This document shows, one piece after another, positions 45,009 through 54,693 of a DNA stretch of 64,000 bases. This DNA is from Leptospira sp. WS58.C1 (GTDB lineage: Bacteria > Spirochaetota > Leptospiria > Leptospirales > Leptospiraceae). Made by a program: the position numbers and the translations under genes. The stretch spans positions 2,581,001 through 2,645,000 of the forward strand of contig NZ_CP162137.1 in the NCBI RefSeq assembly GCF_040833995.1. The letters are read 5' to 3'. Under the pieces are notes generated by a model. The model saw only the letters and a list, made by a program, of their open reading frames with translations. It searched no databases and had not been told where the DNA came from. Numbering within the stretch: the first letter of the stretch is position 1; each line of letters begins with the position of its first letter.

Positions 45009-48000
45009 TGTCCACTCCCGTTCTCCAATCGGCCGGAATACTTTTTAAGAAGTGCTTCCACCTTTAAAATGGATTCGTTGCGCGGATCCAAACGTAATGC
45101 GTCTTTCAAGATAGATTCCGCTCTGTCGAAATTTTTGACAGCTATGTAGATCTCGGCAAGATTTGTCAGATTTTTAATATGGGAAGGCTCCCTTAAACGT
45201 AGACGTTCGCTAAAATCCAAGGCCTTTCTGATCTGACCGGCCTTCCTTGCCGCAAAAGAAGCCACGTATAGGATCTCGCTGTCGATCGGATTCATCTTAA
45301 AATAATCCTCGGCGTATCTGGCAGCTTTCTGGTAATCCTTCAGTTTCAGGAATAATTTAATAAAATTCTTTTTCACCTCGGGAACCCTGCTATCCAAAGA
45401 TTCCGCCTCTTCCAAATAACTAAGCGCTTCTTGAGTATCCTTATTCAAGAAGGTTTCCTTTGCATTCCTAAGCAGCTCCTTGATCCTCTGCCTCTTTTCA
45501 TCCTGAGGGATCTGTTGTTTTCCGTTCCCTATAAATGACAATCGGATGAGGGATAGGTCGTCGCTCAATTTCCCATTATTTATAATAACATTATATATTT
45601 CCTGAAGATCCCCTCTTCCTTTTTCAACGGAGTCTAAGAATAACTTTTCGTCATCGTTTATGATCCTGTCCCCATCCGAATCAGTACCTACGATAATATC
45701 GTCCCGACCGTCGGACCCAACAAAGATAGAATCTCCGGGTTCCAATTGGAAAGTTTTGATAAAAATAGTGCCTTCTATGCCCGTAGTCCCCAATTTGCGG
45801 AACATGAACTCGTTCTCAATAAAACTTGCGATCCCGTCCCTATACAACACTGTCCAAGGGTGTTCCGCATTAATGTAATACAATATTCCAAGTTCATCAT
45901 CTACTAATCCCATCACGGAAGAAACAAGCATTGAACCGTCAAAACTCTCGAATACTTTGTGCAATTCTATAAATGCGTTTTTTAACCATCGTTCCGGAGA
46001 TTGTTTTTTGATCGTGTCCACTACTCTAGTTCGTTCTATGATCGATTCAAAAACGGATCCCAGAACCAAAGCACCGCCTGCACCTTGCATGGATTTACCC
46101 ATCGCATCCCCGTTCAGAAAAACGGTGTAAGATCTCCCTTGCAAATCTATATGATTGGAAATATTCAGGTCCCCGCCGATCTCATCCTCATGTTTCCTAA
46201 AAGTGAACCTTTTCTTTTGTTTCAAAAGAAATTCCACCTTTACGTTTTCCTGATTTGCCTTATTCGAACCTAACGGTTTGATCAGAAGAGAAGTTAAGAA
46301 ATAATCCGCATCCTGTTGTTGTTTTAATTCCTGCACCTCGTTTAAGGTCTGTTCCAATTCTTTGGTTCTATCCTTTACTTTTTCCTCCAATTCGTTAGCA
46401 TATTGTTCCAATCTTTTTCTAGCGGCCTGAATGGACCTTGCCATTCTGTTGAAAGAACGAGCGATAAATCCGATCTCATCCTCCACTCTCGGAACCAATC
46501 TATATTCCAAATTTCCCGAATTCACCTCGGTCAATCCTACCACAACCTCTTCCATCGGCTTTACGATCGCGTTTTGAAAGAAAAATCTGAATCCGAAACT
46601 GATAGTGACAACCATGGCCAAAAGACAGATCACTAATATTAAGGAAGGTGAATGTAGATATTCTCGGAAGGATTTATAAGTGAATCCGACTTCGTAAATT
46701 TTCCCGTTTTGAGGGTGGATTACCAAATAGGCCAAATAGAATTCAGGAGTTTTTTCGTTGGCCTTATTAAATTTGGCTCCTCTATACATTCTTTCACCTA
46801 CTTCTCTTAAAGAAGTTAACGGAAGAATAAACGAAGTTCTGACCTCCAACTCGGATTTTCCGGAAGAAATATCCTTCTCCACTTTTTTACGGACCTGCTC
46901 TAGGACCGACTTTAAACCGATCTCTTCCGAATTTAGAAGTTTGGATACGGCGGCCTGATCCGTTTTAGAAGGAAGATTGGAAAATTTATTTTTAACAATA
47001 TTCAATTTTCGATTCAGAAACCTAAAAAAATCGACCAGCTCCGCATCTGATACTTTTGCATCTCCCTTTGATCCGTAAAAATCCTTTATCCCTTCGGAAT
47101 AGGCGTAAAATTCCTTCGGAGAATCGGAAAGGATTACCTTGGATCTCTCCCATCTATCCTTTGCACTCAATGTCCCTAGATCGGTAAGTTTCCGAGTCAG
47201 ATTGAAAAACTTGATCTCCAATCGATCTTCCGAATCGAATCGAGAGTCCTTCTCCCCCTTTTCCATGATGAATTCTTTGGATTCGGGATCGAAGGAGAGA
47301 AGATAGGCAAATCCTTCCGGCTTTTTTCCTTGGACGGCTGCAAGTTCGGAAGCTTGTCCTTTCAAGGAATCAAAAGCCGTATCGTAACCGTTTAATATCG
47401 CATAACCAACCAACTGAAACGCCAAAAGAAAAGTAGCCATAGTCACGGCTACGATCTTACTTAAGATGGTGGTCCTTTCTTTGGTGGCATTTGCATAAAT
47501 GATCAGGACCAAAAAGAGACCGACTACGAGCGCGATGTCCGTAGTATGCTGGAAAACTTTCCTAGAAATGGACCCATCCCTGCTCATCACATTCAGGATA
47601 CCCGGAATGATGGTGATCGTAGAATACGCGATCGCAATATAAATGATCCATCTTCTTTCTTTTCCTTTTTCCACGACTGCCCTCCAAGTGGCGGAAGCTA
47701 AAAAGGAAAAGTTATATATCAAAATTATAATGGAAAAAATTTTATAGAACTTATGGGATTCGAAATCCCAATAATTACTTCCTATATTAAAACGATGATC
47801 CGATTGTAATGTCACTGCGATAAATGTAGCAGTTACGATCGCAAGCCCTGCATATAAAATAGAATAAACGGTTAAACCGAACTTAACGTTACGAGGATTC
47901 GGAAAATAAAAGAAGAATATGAAACATTGCGTAAATCCCATCATAGGAGAAGGAATTGCCAGCCAACGATGTATGATGGTCCATTGATCGAAAGAAATGA

Positions 48001-48172
48001 ACGCGATAATATAAGCGAAATGAAAAAGGGTCATCGCCAAAGTGGAAAGACCCAAATGGAACGCGGCCTTACTTCTGTCCTTGATACTTAAGAAGAAGAA
48101 GGTAACGTAAATGGAAAAAAGACAGGCTAATAATGAACCGAAAAAGTAAAAATTGAAATAGAATTGATCCAT
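44990..48172 (-). CDS. 7TM-HAMP-SpoIIE (PP2C) phosphatase with C-terminal TPRs
   Basis: A 1060-residue membrane signalling protein. Order: about seven TM segments (1-250), an extracytoplasmic region (about 260-510), a TM, HAMP (AIVKPMEEVVVGLTEVNSG), coiled coil, the SpoIIE/PP2C phosphatase domain with EIGGDLNISN and FLNGDAMGKSMQGAGG for metal binding, then VGSDGRDD, and TPRs from about 900. Such enzymes dephosphorylate anti-sigma-factor antagonists. A DSDGDRIINDDE loop near residue 827 matches a 12-residue EF-hand calcium loop exactly. It is the largest of three paralogues here; no anti-sigma partner is adjacent. Confidence 0.9.
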   Translation of the reverse strand: MDQFYFNFYFFGSLLACLFSIYVTFFFLSIKDRSKAAFHLGLSTLAMTLFHFAYIIAFISFDQWTIIHRWLAIPSPMMGFTQCFIFFFYFPNPRNVKFGLTVYSILYAGLAIVTATFIAVTLQSDHRFNIGSNYWDFESHKFYKIFSIIILIYNFSFLASATWRAVVEKGKERRWIIYIAIAYSTITIIPGILNVMSRDGSISRKVFQHTTDIALVVGLFLVLIIYANATKERTTILSKIVAVTMATFLLAFQLVGYAILNGYDTAFDSLKGQASELAAVQGKKPEGFAYLLSFDPESKEFIMEKGEKDSRFDSEDRLEIKFFNLTRKLTDLGTLSAKDRWERSKVILSDSPKEFYAYSEGIKDFYGSKGDAKVSDAELVDFFRFLNRKLNIVKNKFSNLPSKTDQAAVSKLLNSEEIGLKSVLEQVRKKVEKDISSGKSELEVRTSFILPLTSLREVGERMYRGAKFNKANEKTPEFYLAYLVIHPQNGKIYEVGFTYKSFREYLHSPSLILVICLLAMVVTISFGFRFFFQNAIVKPMEEVVVGLTEVNSGNLEYRLVPRVEDEIGFIARSFNRMARSIQAARKRLEQYANELEEKVKDRTKELEQTLNEVQELKQQQDADYFLTSLLIKPLGSNKANQENVKVEFLLKQKKRFTFRKHEDEIGGDLNISNHIDLQGRSYTVFLNGDAMGKSMQGAGGALVLGSVFESIIERTRVVDTIKKQSPERWLKNAFIELHKVFESFDGSMLVSSVMGLVDDELGILYYINAEHPWTVLYRDGIASFIENEFMFRKLGTTGIEGTIFIKTFQLEPGDSIFVGSDGRDDIIVGTDSDGDRIINDDEKLFLDSVEKGRGDLQEIYNVIINNGKLSDDLSLIRLSFIGNGKQQIPQDEKRQRIKELLRNAKETFLNKDTQEALSYLEEAESLDSRVPEVKKNFIKLFLKLKDYQKAARYAEDYFKMNPIDSEILYVASFAARKAGQIRKALDFSERLRLREPSHIKNLTNLAEIYIAVKNFDRAESILKDALRLDPRNESILKVEALLKKYSGRLENGSGQPKESK

Positions 48173-48285
48173 ATCGGAAGCCTAAAAAGAATCTTGAAAC
48201 CGGTTTCCGTCAAGAAGATTGTTTGTAGATTAGAACCGGTTATAGGAGATCCCGTATTTAGACGATCCTATACGGAAGAAATCGA

Positions 48286-49191
48286 CTATGCCCCCAATCT
48301 CTCCTGCTCGGAATTTCGAGGAGAAAGACCGTGGATCCTTTTGTAAGCTTTCGAAAAAGCAAATGCGGATGAATAACCGACAGTCCTCGCAATCTCTTCC
48401 AGAGTAAAATTTTCCTTCTCCATCAGAGTTTTCCCCTTCTCTATTCTTAATTTTGCCAAATAATCCATGGGAGTACATCCCAAAACTTCCTTAAATCGAT
48501 TTGCAACGGAAGCCCGAGAAACTCCCACCGCTCTGGATAATTTTTCCAAGGTCCAAGGATAAGAAACCTTTCCGTGTAATGCCTCCAATGCTCTTAAGAT
48601 CTTTTCGTCCTTAAAAACGTTTCTCCAACCGGGAGAAGTAGTAGGATGTGTTTCGAGCCAATGTCGGATTACGTAATAAAGAAGAATGTCGGTTAACCTC
48701 TGTAGTATTAGATCGGAACCGATACCCGAATCCAATTCTTGGGAAACCAATACTTGAGTGGTGTTTAATGGATGATGCGCCAGAACATCGGAAGACTTTA
48801 CTAAAATATAATCCGGAAGTTCCAAGAAGAACGGATGCTGTGCCGATCCCGGGACCTCGTACCTAACGGAAACGAACGTAGTTAAGGGAAGTTTTTCGGA
48901 CTTCTTTTGTTTTTCGGACATATCTCGAAATTTAGAAATATCCACAACCTTATCCTTTGGGGAATACACTAACTCATGATCTAAACCTTTCGCAACGAAC
49001 AGAATATCCCCCTTTTCTAGAGGGATGAGTTTTTGTTGGATCCTAACATAACAGGAACCTTGGGAAAGAATGTGGAATCCACCACTCCTCTCGCATGGAA
49101 AACGAAATCCCCAGGGTTTATAAAGAGAAGTCCTGGCGAGTAAATCAGCCTTCCAACCGGCATTGGTCAATATTTCGGAGAGAATATCCAT
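48286..49191 (-). CDS. AraC-family transcriptional regulator with cupin N-terminus
   Basis: A 301-residue regulator. The N-terminal half is a cupin-type sensory domain of the AraC_binding_6 kind (SGGFHILSQGSCYVRIQQ and LEKGDILFVAKGLDHEL). The C-terminus has two helix-turn-helix motifs: LEKLSRAVGVSRASVANRFKE and LEEIARTVGYSSAFAFSKAYK. It is divergent from the NmrA-like reductase gene with 129 bp between starts, the classic arrangement for AraC control of a neighbour. Relatives control oxidoreductases or detoxification genes. Confidence 0.92.
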   Translation of the reverse strand: MDILSEILTNAGWKADLLARTSLYKPWGFRFPCERSGGFHILSQGSCYVRIQQKLIPLEKGDILFVAKGLDHELVYSPKDKVVDISKFRDMSEKQKKSEKLPLTTFVSVRYEVPGSAQHPFFLELPDYILVKSSDVLAHHPLNTTQVLVSQELDSGIGSDLILQRLTDILLYYVIRHWLETHPTTSPGWRNVFKDEKILRALEALHGKVSYPWTLEKLSRAVGVSRASVANRFKEVLGCTPMDYLAKLRIEKGKTLMEKENFTLEEIARTVGYSSAFAFSKAYKRIHGLSPRNSEQERLGA

Positions 49192-49320
49192 ATTTTAAAA
49201 ATAGACTAGCATATCTAAAAGTCGATTCATTTATACTCTTGGATATGTTTTTTAGTTCCTGAGACATAGCCTAATTTACAAACATCTTGTATCATCAAAA
49301 GTTACAGGAGAACAGATCGA

Positions 49321-50172
49321 ATGAAAATTTTCGTTTATGGCGGAGCAGGACAGATCTCCGGTTCCGTAATTTCTAAACTACTGGACTTAGGACATGAAGT
49401 GTATGCGGGTACAAGAAAACCAGAAGCAGGCAAAGAAGCTCCCGGACTACATTGGGTATTTGCGGATGCAACCCAACCTACAAAAGGGATAGAGATATTG
49501 GAAAAAGTGGAGAGAGCCTTCTTCCTTTCTCCCCCAGGATATACGGACCAATATGCGGTATTAAACCCTTGGTTCGAAAAAGCAAAGGAGCTTTCTCTAA
49601 AAAAGGTTGTCTTGATGAGCGCCATGGGAGTGGACTTCGCTCCACCTGAAGCTCCATTCAGAAAATTGGAAATAAGTTTGGAAAACTCGGGAGTTCCTTA
49701 CACGATCTTAAGGCCGAATTGGTTCATGCAGAATTTCCAAACATACTGGCTCCCCGGGATCTTAAAGGATAAGAAGATATCTTTCCCGGCGGGAAATGCC
49801 AAGACCAGCTTTATCCATACGGAGGATATATCTTCTTCCGTGGTTTCCGCGCTTTTGAACGACCAATTTAACGGAAAAGGGATCACATTGACCGGAAAAG
49901 AAGCGCTCACGCACGAAGAAGTTGCCGAAAAAATTTCCAAACATACCGGTATAAAGGTCAGTTACTCTGATATTAGTCCGGAAACATTCAAGACAAACCT
50001 TTTACAAGCGGGTGTTCCAGAGGACTATGCAAGTTTTATGGTATTCATCGCAGGTGCTTTAAAAGAAGGCCATTCTTCTCCCATACTAAATACCGTTCGG
50101 GAGATTACAGGAAAGGATCCTATCTCTTTTGATGAGTATGCAAATCAAAACAAAAAGGTTTGGTTGAATTAA
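49321..50172 (+). CDS. NmrA-like NAD(P)-binding reductase
   Basis: A 283-residue atypical SDR of the NmrA/ergot-alkaloid type. The N-terminus MKIFVYGGAGQISGSVISKL is a Rossmann GxxGxxG variant, VVLMSAMGVDF follows, and YTILRPNWFMQNF is the conserved NmrA segment. The canonical YxxxK pair is absent, as in other members that bind NAD(P) to sense redox state or reduce small electrophiles. GGAGAACAG gives a ribosome-binding site. It is presumably controlled by the divergent AraC regulator. Confidence 0.88.
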   Translation: MKIFVYGGAGQISGSVISKLLDLGHEVYAGTRKPEAGKEAPGLHWVFADATQPTKGIEILEKVERAFFLSPPGYTDQYAVLNPWFEKAKELSLKKVVLMSAMGVDFAPPEAPFRKLEISLENSGVPYTILRPNWFMQNFQTYWLPGILKDKKISFPAGNAKTSFIHTEDISSSVVSALLNDQFNGKGITLTGKEALTHEEVAEKISKHTGIKVSYSDISPETFKTNLLQAGVPEDYASFMVFIAGALKEGHSSPILNTVREITGKDPISFDEYANQNKKVWLN

Positions 50173-50493
50173 AACCGATTTTCTTGTTCGACCTTGATCA
50201 GATCCACGGTTCGTTTAAGGTCGAGCGCTTGCAAAATCTTCAATCACCTAATCTTAAAAAGACGAATGAAGAAAATAGTACGAAAGATTTAGTGCGCTCC
50301 GCAATTTAGCATAAATTCTGAAACAAATTTGAACTGATTTTCTAATATCTCTCGTTTTCACTTCATAAAAATCTTTTTGTCGATCAAACGATCGATAAAA
50401 ATCCGAAATTACAATTTCGCTGCCTGCTATTTATCCAGTATTCCGGAATCCTCTTGACATTTAGTCATTTAATCAAAATCTAACAAGTCCGAT
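50173..50493 (+). promoter_or_regulatory. Intergenic region: hairpin and promoter candidate
   Basis: An inverted repeat TCGACCTT (50188-50195) / AAGGTCGA (50217-50224) may end the reductase transcript. A TTGACA at 50454-50459 is a good -35 element for the following phosphatase gene, though the -10 region 17 bp later (AATCTA) is poor. Nothing else was recognised. Confidence 0.45.
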
Positions 50494-53472
50494 ATGGAAG
50501 CCTCCATTCTATTTTCTCATCATGCAAGCGGAGTTTTCTCCTTATTCCTTTTAACATTCGTTCTCAGCGGATTTTTGGTGTTCAAGAAGAACAGGACCCT
50601 GCCTACATATTATTTAATTATAATGTACATGGGATATGGGATCATGTTTTTGGGATACTTTCTTTCCTATTCCATATTTCATCCAGTAGCTGCATATCAT
50701 AGATACTTAACCGTTTTTGTGATCTTCGGGATCGTCGGATTTATCGGTTTCTGTTATAATTTTCCAAGAAACATTCATCCGAAAGAATCCAAGGTGGTCA
50801 TTCCGTTATCCTTAGTGATCGCCTTAGCAGCCTGGATACACTTTATCCTAAAAACCGCGGGGAAAGAGAAAATTTATCTTTTTTCTGCACACCATTATAG
50901 CTTCGATTTCGGAAAGGAAGCTAGCCTTGCCATCCTCCTTTGTTTTATCATCAGTACCGTTATTTTGATTAGAAAAACGATCCATTTCTCCCATTATTCC
51001 GGAATATTCCATAAATGGAATACTTCGGCGGATTTATTGGCTCTTCCCGCCCGCATTCTTGTAAAATCGTTTATTTTTCTGCCGCTGTATTTCATGAAAC
51101 TCGCACTCCCGGCAAGAAAAGAAGGGATCGCCCTAAGGGCATTTTTACTTACCGTCACCCTGAACCTATTGAATGCTTACAATAACATACTAAATAAGTC
51201 CGGAGTTTTATCCTATGATACTTATGCGATAGCATACTTTATCCTATCGGTAATTACGATATTTTCCATTCAAAGTGCGTATCTGAACCATTCTCCGGAA
51301 CCGACAAGCTTCATGGGCAAGATACTTTCCAGCGCCGTGGTTACGGTTGTGTTAGCCTTAGGAGCGATCAGCTACATTACGTTATTCTCAACAGACAAAT
51401 CCATCGAAAAAGAGGATTTAGTGGAGATGAACGCGGTCAAAACGGAAATCCGAAACGGTCACACGAACTTTCCTCCCAATGTAAGATACGTTCTATCGCG
51501 TCCGATCGGGCCGGGGATTTTCGATCATAAATATGAGATCCTTTTTTCGAAAGACGGTTTAAACCAGACTATTCTAAAAGAAGGAGAAAAATATTATAAA
51601 ACCCAACAACTCAAAGAAGGAGTAGAAAAGAATAAAAAGATCCATAAAGGAAAAACGGAATCCGAATTAGAGACAATCACCCTTAAAGAAATGAAAGAAA
51701 CGGATCTCCCTTTAAGCTCCAGGCTTTTCAGGGTCGCTGGAGATTTTTATATCCATTATGATTTTGTAATCGGACAGACCAGATACGAGGTAGGGTTCGC
51801 CTATGTAGAATTCAGACAAGTGATCCACGATGTCGCTCGTTGGTTGATACTGATCATTTTCGGAACGACTATCTTTATATTGATAGCATTCCCTATCCTA
51901 CTCAGAGTCAGCTTAATACATCCTCTCAATAATTTATTATCCGGTGTTGAGAAGGTCAACCATGGAGATCTGAACGTAAATGTTCCGATTAAAGCTATGG
52001 ATGAGATCGGTTTTTTATCTCTGTCATTCAATTCGATGGTGGACTCTATCCGAGGCGCTCGGGAGCAACTGCAGGAACATGCGGACCATCTGGAAGAAAA
52101 AGTAGAAGAACGTACGAAAGAAGTTCAGGAAAAAATGGAAGAGGTCCAAAGACTCAAGATCCAGCAAGATGGGGACTACTTCTTAACTTCTCTACTTGCA
52201 AAACCGCTCTTTTATAACGCAAACAAGTCTTCCAAAGTTAACACGAACTTCATCATCAGACAAAAGAAATATTTCGAATTCCGCAACAAACAAGGAGAAC
52301 TCGGTGGAGATATCTGCTTAACCGGAAATCTCAGATTGGGAACCCCTGATAATTATAGAAAATTTACTATGGCAATGAACGGAGACGCCATGGGAAAATC
52401 GATGCAAGGAGCGGGAGGTTCTTTGGTCATGGGGGTCGTGATGAATTCCATCATGGCAAGATCCGCCGCTAACAAGCGAATATTAGCTAAAACTCCGGAA
52501 GAATGGTTGGCCGAAACTTATACGGAAGTCCACTCGGTATTCAAAAGTTTCGACGGGACAATGGTAATCTCCGCGACCGTGATATTGATCGACGATGATA
52601 CCGGAGAAATGTATTATTGGAATGCAGAACACCCGTTCTCGGTATTATATAGGGACGGGAAGGCATCCTTTATAGAAAATACATTAGAACTTCGTAAATT
52701 AGGATTGGACTCGGAGTTCGAATTTAAGGTGAAAAAATTCCAACTGCATCCCGGAGACCTAATCATACTCGCGTCGGACGGTAGAGACGATCTTTTACTT
52801 TCCGAACATAATAACAAGAGGGTCATAAACGAAGACGAGAATGTATTCTTAGATGTTGTGGAAAGATCTCAAGGAGATATAAAAACGATCGAGAAGAATA
52901 TCAGAAGTATCGGGGAAGTCATAGACGATCTCTCCATCCTTAGGATCGGCTTCCAAGAAGTGAACGCTCCTGCGATAGAACAGAATGAAGATCGAAACGA
53001 TTTTGCTGATAAAGTAGTTCTACAAAGCCTTTATAAAGAAGGAAAAGAATTATACCGTAACGGAGAGGCACAAAAGGCGATCTCCATTCTACTAGACGCA
53101 TACGCAACGGATAATAATAATCAAAAATTGAATAAACTACTAGGTCTGATCAGCTTTAAAGAAAAAGACTATCCTTTAGCAGTCAAAGTTTTAAGTAAAT
53201 ATTTGAGTCAAGACCCTGATACGGCTGAACTTTGGTACTATCTTTCCATCGCGGAAAAACGGATCGGGAACTTAGCTCAATCTTTGGAAGCGGCTATGAT
53301 GGTAAACCAAATGCAGCCTATGAACGTACAAAATCTAGTCCACTTATCCGATCTAAATAGACTATTAGGAAACAGAGAAGAAGCAATCGGTTTCACAAAA
53401 ACAGCGGAAGAGATAGATCCGGAAAATAAGAATATTCGTAAGTTGAAAAGATTATTAGATATGGAATCTTGA
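50494..53472 (+). CDS. 7TM-HAMP-SpoIIE (PP2C) phosphatase with C-terminal TPRs, second paralogue
   Basis: A 992-residue paralogue of the protein at 44990, with the same order: about seven TM segments, extracytoplasmic region, HAMP (HPLNNLLSGVEKVNHGD), coiled coil, SpoIIE phosphatase (QQDGDYFLTSLLAKPL, GELGGDICL, MNGDAMGKSMQGAGG, LASDGRDD) and TPRs from about 840. The EF-hand-like loop of its relative is degenerate here (EHNNKRVINEDE), lacking the first Asp ligands. It probably tunes a sigma/anti-sigma pathway; no partner is adjacent. Confidence 0.9.
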   Translation: MEASILFSHHASGVFSLFLLTFVLSGFLVFKKNRTLPTYYLIIMYMGYGIMFLGYFLSYSIFHPVAAYHRYLTVFVIFGIVGFIGFCYNFPRNIHPKESKVVIPLSLVIALAAWIHFILKTAGKEKIYLFSAHHYSFDFGKEASLAILLCFIISTVILIRKTIHFSHYSGIFHKWNTSADLLALPARILVKSFIFLPLYFMKLALPARKEGIALRAFLLTVTLNLLNAYNNILNKSGVLSYDTYAIAYFILSVITIFSIQSAYLNHSPEPTSFMGKILSSAVVTVVLALGAISYITLFSTDKSIEKEDLVEMNAVKTEIRNGHTNFPPNVRYVLSRPIGPGIFDHKYEILFSKDGLNQTILKEGEKYYKTQQLKEGVEKNKKIHKGKTESELETITLKEMKETDLPLSSRLFRVAGDFYIHYDFVIGQTRYEVGFAYVEFRQVIHDVARWLILIIFGTTIFILIAFPILLRVSLIHPLNNLLSGVEKVNHGDLNVNVPIKAMDEIGFLSLSFNSMVDSIRGAREQLQEHADHLEEKVEERTKEVQEKMEEVQRLKIQQDGDYFLTSLLAKPLFYNANKSSKVNTNFIIRQKKYFEFRNKQGELGGDICLTGNLRLGTPDNYRKFTMAMNGDAMGKSMQGAGGSLVMGVVMNSIMARSAANKRILAKTPEEWLAETYTEVHSVFKSFDGTMVISATVILIDDDTGEMYYWNAEHPFSVLYRDGKASFIENTLELRKLGLDSEFEFKVKKFQLHPGDLIILASDGRDDLLLSEHNNKRVINEDENVFLDVVERSQGDIKTIEKNIRSIGEVIDDLSILRIGFQEVNAPAIEQNEDRNDFADKVVLQSLYKEGKELYRNGEAQKAISILLDAYATDNNNQKLNKLLGLISFKEKDYPLAVKVLSKYLSQDPDTAELWYYLSIAEKRIGNLAQSLEAAMMVNQMQPMNVQNLVHLSDLNRLLGNREEAIGFTKTAEEIDPENKNIRKLKRLLDMES

Positions 53473-53668
53473 ATTTTACCACATTTCATTCCATGGTTTT
53501 CTGAAAACCGCAAAAGGCATCGAAAGAAATGTCAGACACTAAAGGTAAATAGATACGAGTCGAATCGATTCAAAAAACCTCCATGCCCCTGTAGAATCGA
53601 GATCCTTCCGGATCTAAATATTTCATGAAAACAGGGAAGAAAAACAAATTTTGAAAGAACCAAATCAC

Positions 53669-54031
53669 CTATTCCCCTCGCACGATAACGCACTCTTTTA
53701 TGAAGATCCCAAATATATTTAAATGCGAATATTCAATGGAACCGATCAACTTTATCTCGGCGCTTTGAGCTGCGTCCCTAACGCTTCCACCTTTTATAAA
53801 AACGTACGTGTCCAAATAGGCAACGGAAGAAGAACATGAACGACCTTCTTTAATTAACCTTGCCTGGCCGATTATATTCGAATTTTGGTCCGGGCGAGAA
53901 GGATAGAATAAATTAGATTCTCCTCGGGAAGTGTGTTTGGCGCTAATGATTAAAGCGCTATAGGGAACTCTATATTCCGGAAAACAGGAGCAAAATAAAA
54001 GTAGGACTAAGAAAAAAACGGGAATCCTCAT
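53669..54031 (-). CDS. TRL-like lipoprotein, third of three tandem copies
   Basis: A 120-residue lipoprotein (LLLFCSC signal). Its C-terminal half shows the TRL-like pattern: RSCSSSVAYL, GGSVRDAAQSAEI, KLIGSIEYSHLNIFGIFIKECVIVRGE. TRL-like proteins are small lipoproteins of unknown function common in Leptospira. It starts 3 bp after the preceding copy and shares no extended identity with it, so the duplications are old. Confidence 0.78.
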   Translation of the reverse strand: MRIPVFFLVLLLFCSCFPEYRVPYSALIISAKHTSRGESNLFYPSRPDQNSNIIGQARLIKEGRSCSSSVAYLDTYVFIKGGSVRDAAQSAEIKLIGSIEYSHLNIFGIFIKECVIVRGE

Positions 54032-54034
54032 AAA

Positions 54035-54397
54035 TTATTCTCCATACACATACGTACAATATCGTCCGTAGAAGATGAAAAAATCCGTCACACTATGATC
54101 TATATATGATATTTTTGTGATCAATTCTCTCCAAGCAATGGATCCCGCTGCCGCATCTCCCCAAGAATAGATCCTAAAAATATGATGTACACATCCTTTC
54201 CCGAATCTGAGAGGACGAACCGTATTCTGAGGATTAAAATCACCGTCGAAAGATACACTATTATATAGAAGCCCGGGGATCGGACGATAAGAATCTCCTA
54301 AACTCATACAGTTTAATCCGAGAAAGAAGGAAAGTAACACGAACAAAACTTTAAAAGATGTTCCGACAGAATTTTTGTAAAAAACTCCAGGATCCAT
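54035..54397 (-). CDS. TRL-like lipoprotein, second of three tandem copies
   Basis: About 120 residues. The ATG at 54397 is preferred: it lies 2 bp after the stop of the previous gene with GGGAG about ten bases upstream. A longer reading from 54424 would overlap the upstream gene. The signal reaches a lipobox-like LGLNC. The TRL-like C-terminus reads KGCVHHIFRIYSWGDAAAGSIA, then ITKISYIDHSVTDFFIFYGRYCTYVYGE, with the conserved Gly-Asp-Ala and closing Cys and Gly-Glu. Confidence 0.75.
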   Translation of the reverse strand: MDPGVFYKNSVGTSFKVLFVLLSFFLGLNCMSLGDSYRPIPGLLYNSVSFDGDFNPQNTVRPLRFGKGCVHHIFRIYSWGDAAAGSIAWRELITKISYIDHSVTDFFIFYGRYCTYVYGE

Positions 54398-54399
54398 AC

Positions 54400-54687
54400 T
54401 CAATCTCCCGTTAAGATCAAACAATGACGTCTAAAAAAAATAAAAAAGAAAGAAGAGACTTCAATTTCAATGGAATGGATCCGAGAGATCTCTCCCTGTC
54501 GTTTCGCTTCCGTTATACTCGCATCTCCGGCGGAAACCAAAAATAGAAAATTATATGCGCACACTTTTGCACTTTTTAAACCTTCCACATTTCCGATTTT
54601 CCCTGGGATCTTTTCCTGACGATAGACGATACCTTTACAAGTATATAAAGCAAATACCGTAAAAATAGAAAATAGAATTCGATTCAA
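54400..54687 (-). CDS. TRL-like lipoprotein, first of three tandem copies
   Basis: A 95-residue lipoprotein (signal ending ALYTC). It keeps the TRL-like core in AKVCAYNFLFLVSAGDASITEAKRQGEISRIHSIEIEVSSFF and ends HCLILTGD. It starts 6 bp after the stop of the beta-barrel gene, so barrel and the three TRL-like genes form one operon. Function unknown; coupling to an outer-membrane barrel suggests a periplasmic or inner-leaflet accessory role. Confidence 0.78.
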   Translation of the reverse strand: MNRILFSIFTVFALYTCKGIVYRQEKIPGKIGNVEGLKSAKVCAYNFLFLVSAGDASITEAKRQGEISRIHSIEIEVSSFFFIFFRRHCLILTGD

Positions 54688-54693
54688 GCAGGT

